Shown here: in pieces, positions 62,107 to 64,000 of the stretch | Layout: the number at the start of each line of letters is the position of its first letter | How positions within the stretch are numbered: the first letter of the stretch is position 1 | The notes under the pieces: model-generated | Told to the model about the DNA's origin: nothing | Seen by the model: only the letters and a program-made list of their open reading frames with translations | Databases searched by the model: none | Program-made: the position numbers and the translations under genes | Assembly (NCBI GenBank): GCA_023426245.1 | Contig: JAFABB010000003.1 | Span: 124,001-188,000, forward strand | Direction of reading: 5' to 3' | Origin: Bacillota bacterium | GTDB taxonomy: Bacteria; Bacillota; UBA4882; UBA8346 | Length of the DNA stretch: 64,000 nucleotides

Positions 62107-63721
62107 TGATGAAAAGTGGATCCGTCAAGGCTTATTGGAAGCCATTGACTGGAAGGCCTTCGGTATTGATGAAGTGTGGGAAGCGGAGGACGGAGGAGAG
62201 GCTTTGCAAAAAATCCAGCGGTTTCACCCCGATATTGTGATAACTGACGTCAGGATGCCCGACATTGACGGATTGGACTTAACCGCCCGTATTAAGGAAA
62301 ACTCCCCCCAAAGCAAAGTGATTATTATCAGCGGCTACCAGGATTTTGACTATGCCCGGAAAGCGGTTTCCTTAGGAGTGTCCGATTATATTGTCAAGCC
62401 ATTGAATGAGCAGACCATTACGGCAATAGTCGGAAAATGCCTGGAGGTTATCAAGAAAGAACGCAGTCAACAAAAAGAATATGAAACTATCCAAGCCCAA
62501 TTACAGGCTAATTCGGCGCTTTTACAACAGAAGTATTTCAATCAGCTTTTGAATGAGGGAACTACTACTCACCAAATGGCGGTTCAAAAGTTTAAAGAAT
62601 ATGGCTTAGTGATAGATGCCCAAGTATACCTTGCCTTTGCTGCGGAACCTCTTGGGAATGAACCGGCAGAGAAAAAGATGTCTTTTGGCGAACAAGAGGC
62701 AACGAAATTAAAGCTGCTGGCGCAAACTCAGGAATGGATTAGCGGTCTGGGAGTTGGAACGGTAGTTTTAGGTGAAGGAAATACGCTTGTTTATGGATGT
62801 TTGGGATTAAGAGAGAATCTAAAAGGAAATTTAGAAAAAGAATTTCAAAAGTTATTTCATGGTTTGGCCGAAGAACTTCACCTGGCCCTGACCATTTTTG
62901 TCAGCCAGTACTTTACAGGGCTTGACCGATTGCTGGAAGCCAAGGAACAAGTGGAGGAATGTCGTAGAGGCAAATTTTTTCTTGATAAAGCCGAAGTGAT
63001 CCTTTACCGGCCCCCAGGGGATGAAATTGGTTCTTATCAGTACAAAGCGAATCAAGAAGAAGCTATTTTAAATGCCGTATGTCTGGGAGATTACGTCAAA
63101 CTGAAAGAACGATTGGGGGAGATGGCTGCAGAGCTTTTTGAACATCGGAAAAGCTTGACGGAGCAAGATGTGAAGGTGATTTATGAGGGCCTGCTGGAAT
63201 ACATCTGCAGGGAAATCATTCAGGAGGTACCCATGGTCACCGAGGAATTTACTACGGAAAAATTACAGATGTTAAAGAATTTAAAATGGATGAAAAATTT
63301 GTCCGAAGTGAGTCGTGCTGTTGAGAATCAATTATGCCGGTGGATTGACCAATTGGATGGATTGCGGGGAAGTGGAAAAAGAAAAATCATTCAAGCTGTA
63401 CTCGATTATGTCGAAACATTTTATAACCAAAAAATCACTTTGGCTTCGGCAGCGGAGTATATCCATTTTAACCCTTCTTACTTAAGCAAACTCTTTTGCA
63501 TGGAAATAGGGGAACCGTTTACCAAGTATGTAATGAAAATTAGAATCCAAAAAGCCAAAAAGATTTTAAAAAATCCTCTTTTAAAAGTGTACGAAGTGGG
63601 TGAACAGGTAGGGTATAGTGACATCAAATATTTTACCAAAATATTTAAGGAAATGGAAGGAATGACCCCGACGGAATACCGTGAATCCTGCCTGCCCAAC
63701 AAAACAAAAATTGTAGAGTAA
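62084..63721 (+). CDS. Response regulator, YesN/AraC type (second system)
   Basis: A 545-residue regulator. ATG 62084 has GGGAGGAAG upstream and overlaps the kinase gene. Receiver domain with IADDE (residues 6-10), Asp55 in VITDVRMPD and the Lys in IVKPL near 105. The middle region is helical. The C-terminal AraC double HTH (about 440-540) has ITLASAAEYIHFNPSYLSKLF and VGYSDIKYFTKIFKEMEGMTP. It is translationally coupled to the kinase and probably activates the sugar ABC transporter genes beginning at 63875. Confidence 0.93.
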   Translation: MYKLLIADDEKWIRQGLLEAIDWKAFGIDEVWEAEDGGEALQKIQRFHPDIVITDVRMPDIDGLDLTARIKENSPQSKVIIISGYQDFDYARKAVSLGVSDYIVKPLNEQTITAIVGKCLEVIKKERSQQKEYETIQAQLQANSALLQQKYFNQLLNEGTTTHQMAVQKFKEYGLVIDAQVYLAFAAEPLGNEPAEKKMSFGEQEATKLKLLAQTQEWISGLGVGTVVLGEGNTLVYGCLGLRENLKGNLEKEFQKLFHGLAEELHLALTIFVSQYFTGLDRLLEAKEQVEECRRGKFFLDKAEVILYRPPGDEIGSYQYKANQEEAILNAVCLGDYVKLKERLGEMAAELFEHRKSLTEQDVKVIYEGLLEYICREIIQEVPMVTEEFTTEKLQMLKNLKWMKNLSEVSRAVENQLCRWIDQLDGLRGSGKRKIIQAVLDYVETFYNQKITLASAAEYIHFNPSYLSKLFCMEIGEPFTKYVMKIRIQKAKKILKNPLLKVYEVGEQVGYSDIKYFTKIFKEMEGMTPTEYRESCLPNKTKIVE

Positions 63722-63725
63722 AAAC

Positions 63726-63762
63726 AAAACCCCCCTACTTTTTGAAAAGTAGGGGGGTTTTA
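63726..63762 (+). terminator. Strong terminator after the second two-component system
   Basis: AAAACCCCCCTACTTTT and AAAAGTAGGGGGGTTTT pair over 17 bases with a tiny TGA loop and a T-rich end. Transcription of the kinase-regulator pair should end here. Confidence 0.92.
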
Positions 63763-63874
63763 TATAATGATAATGTAATGCCCGGGTTAAATAGTGGTTA
63801 CAAATTTATTTCAAACGATGCAAGTGCCTTCCCTATTAACCTTGAGGCGATAAAAAGATAAGGGAGGAAGTAAG

Positions 63875-64000
63875 TTGAACAGTAAAGTTTTTAAAATCTT
63901 AACTGGATTAATGGTGCTTCTTTTGGTGGGCTTTTCCTGTTTGTCGATAGCTGCCCCCAAGGTTACCGAAGTTACTTTTTGGCATCCCTATGGTGCCCCG
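63875..64000 (+). CDS. Sugar ABC transporter substrate-binding protein (family 1), cut by window end
   Basis: Starts at TTG 63875, five bases after GGGAGGAAG. The 42 residues seen are a signal peptide (MNSKVFKILTGLMVLLLVGF, ending near SIAAP) followed by KVTEVTFWHPYGAP. A first strand with EVTFWH is the characteristic opening of extracellular solute-binding proteins of family 1. It lies behind a YesM/YesN pair, as is usual for oligosaccharide transport loci in Bacillota. Confidence 0.8.
   Translation, partial: MNSKVFKILTGLMVLLLVGFSCLSIAAPKVTEVTFWHPYGAP

Overview
The window looks like part of the chromosome of an anaerobic, endospore-forming member of the Bacillota (Firmicutes). The evidence is two complete gerA-gerB-gerC germinant-receptor operons, a Spo0E-like phosphatase, a YjcZ-type tiny hydrophobic protein, strong AGGAGG-type ribosome binding sites, frequent TTG/GTG starts, and a glycyl radical enzyme with its activase. 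I could not fix the genus. Four sugar-sensing or sugar-uptake loci and a secreted beta-helix glycosidase suggest a saprophyte living on plant-type carbohydrates.

Layout. (1) 1-11.2 kb: the end of a galactofuranose-type sugar ABC transporter (ytfR-like, ytfT-like, yjfF), a chemoreceptor, a duplicated sensor that kept only the receptor's sensory half, a sugar-binding protein translationally coupled to a YesM-type kinase, and the matching YesN-type regulator. (2) 11.3-15.7 kb: an orphan, active-site-degenerate CarB-like protein, three tRNA genes (two Ser, one Arg) and a Spo0E-like gene. (3) 16-21 kb: an XRE regulator and the first ger operon (minus strand). (4) 21-32.3 kb: a 21-bp-periodic repeat array, then a visibly GC-richer nucleoside-catabolism block: LacI regulator, ECF transporter (S, T, A1, A2), uridine phosphorylase, phosphopentomutase, Crp/Fnr regulator, the glycyl radical enzyme YjjI and its activase YjjW. 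(5) 32.4-36.6 kb: the second ger operon. (6) 37.1-42.2 kb: a four-gene cassette (N-terminal-SPASM radical SAM protein, GH-like TIM barrel, B12-type radical SAM protein, DegT-family aminotransferase) that I cannot match to a known pathway. (7) 42.2-48.6 kb: two copies of a MITE-like palindromic element, a frameshifted PHP phosphoesterase gene, small membrane proteins, tRNA-Arg(CCT), a tiny YjcZ-type gene and an MBL-fold hydrolase. (8) 48.8-64 kb: a secreted GH28-like protein divergent from an AraC regulator that carries a CARDB domain, DeoD-type purine nucleoside phosphorylase, an RtcB ligase, a second 21-bp-periodic array, an MFS transporter, and a second YesM/YesN pair leading into a sugar-binding protein cut by the window edge.

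How the genes work together. The nucleoside block reads as one module: uptake by the ECF transporter, phosphorolysis by Udp, pentose-1-phosphate to pentose-5-phosphate by DeoB, then an anaerobic radical step by YjjI whose substrate is unknown to me. Most attention should go to this module, the radical SAM/GH/DegT cassette, the AraC-CARDB fusion, the degenerate CarB paralogue and the two 21-bp-periodic arrays. All assignments come from reading the sequence. No database search was run.
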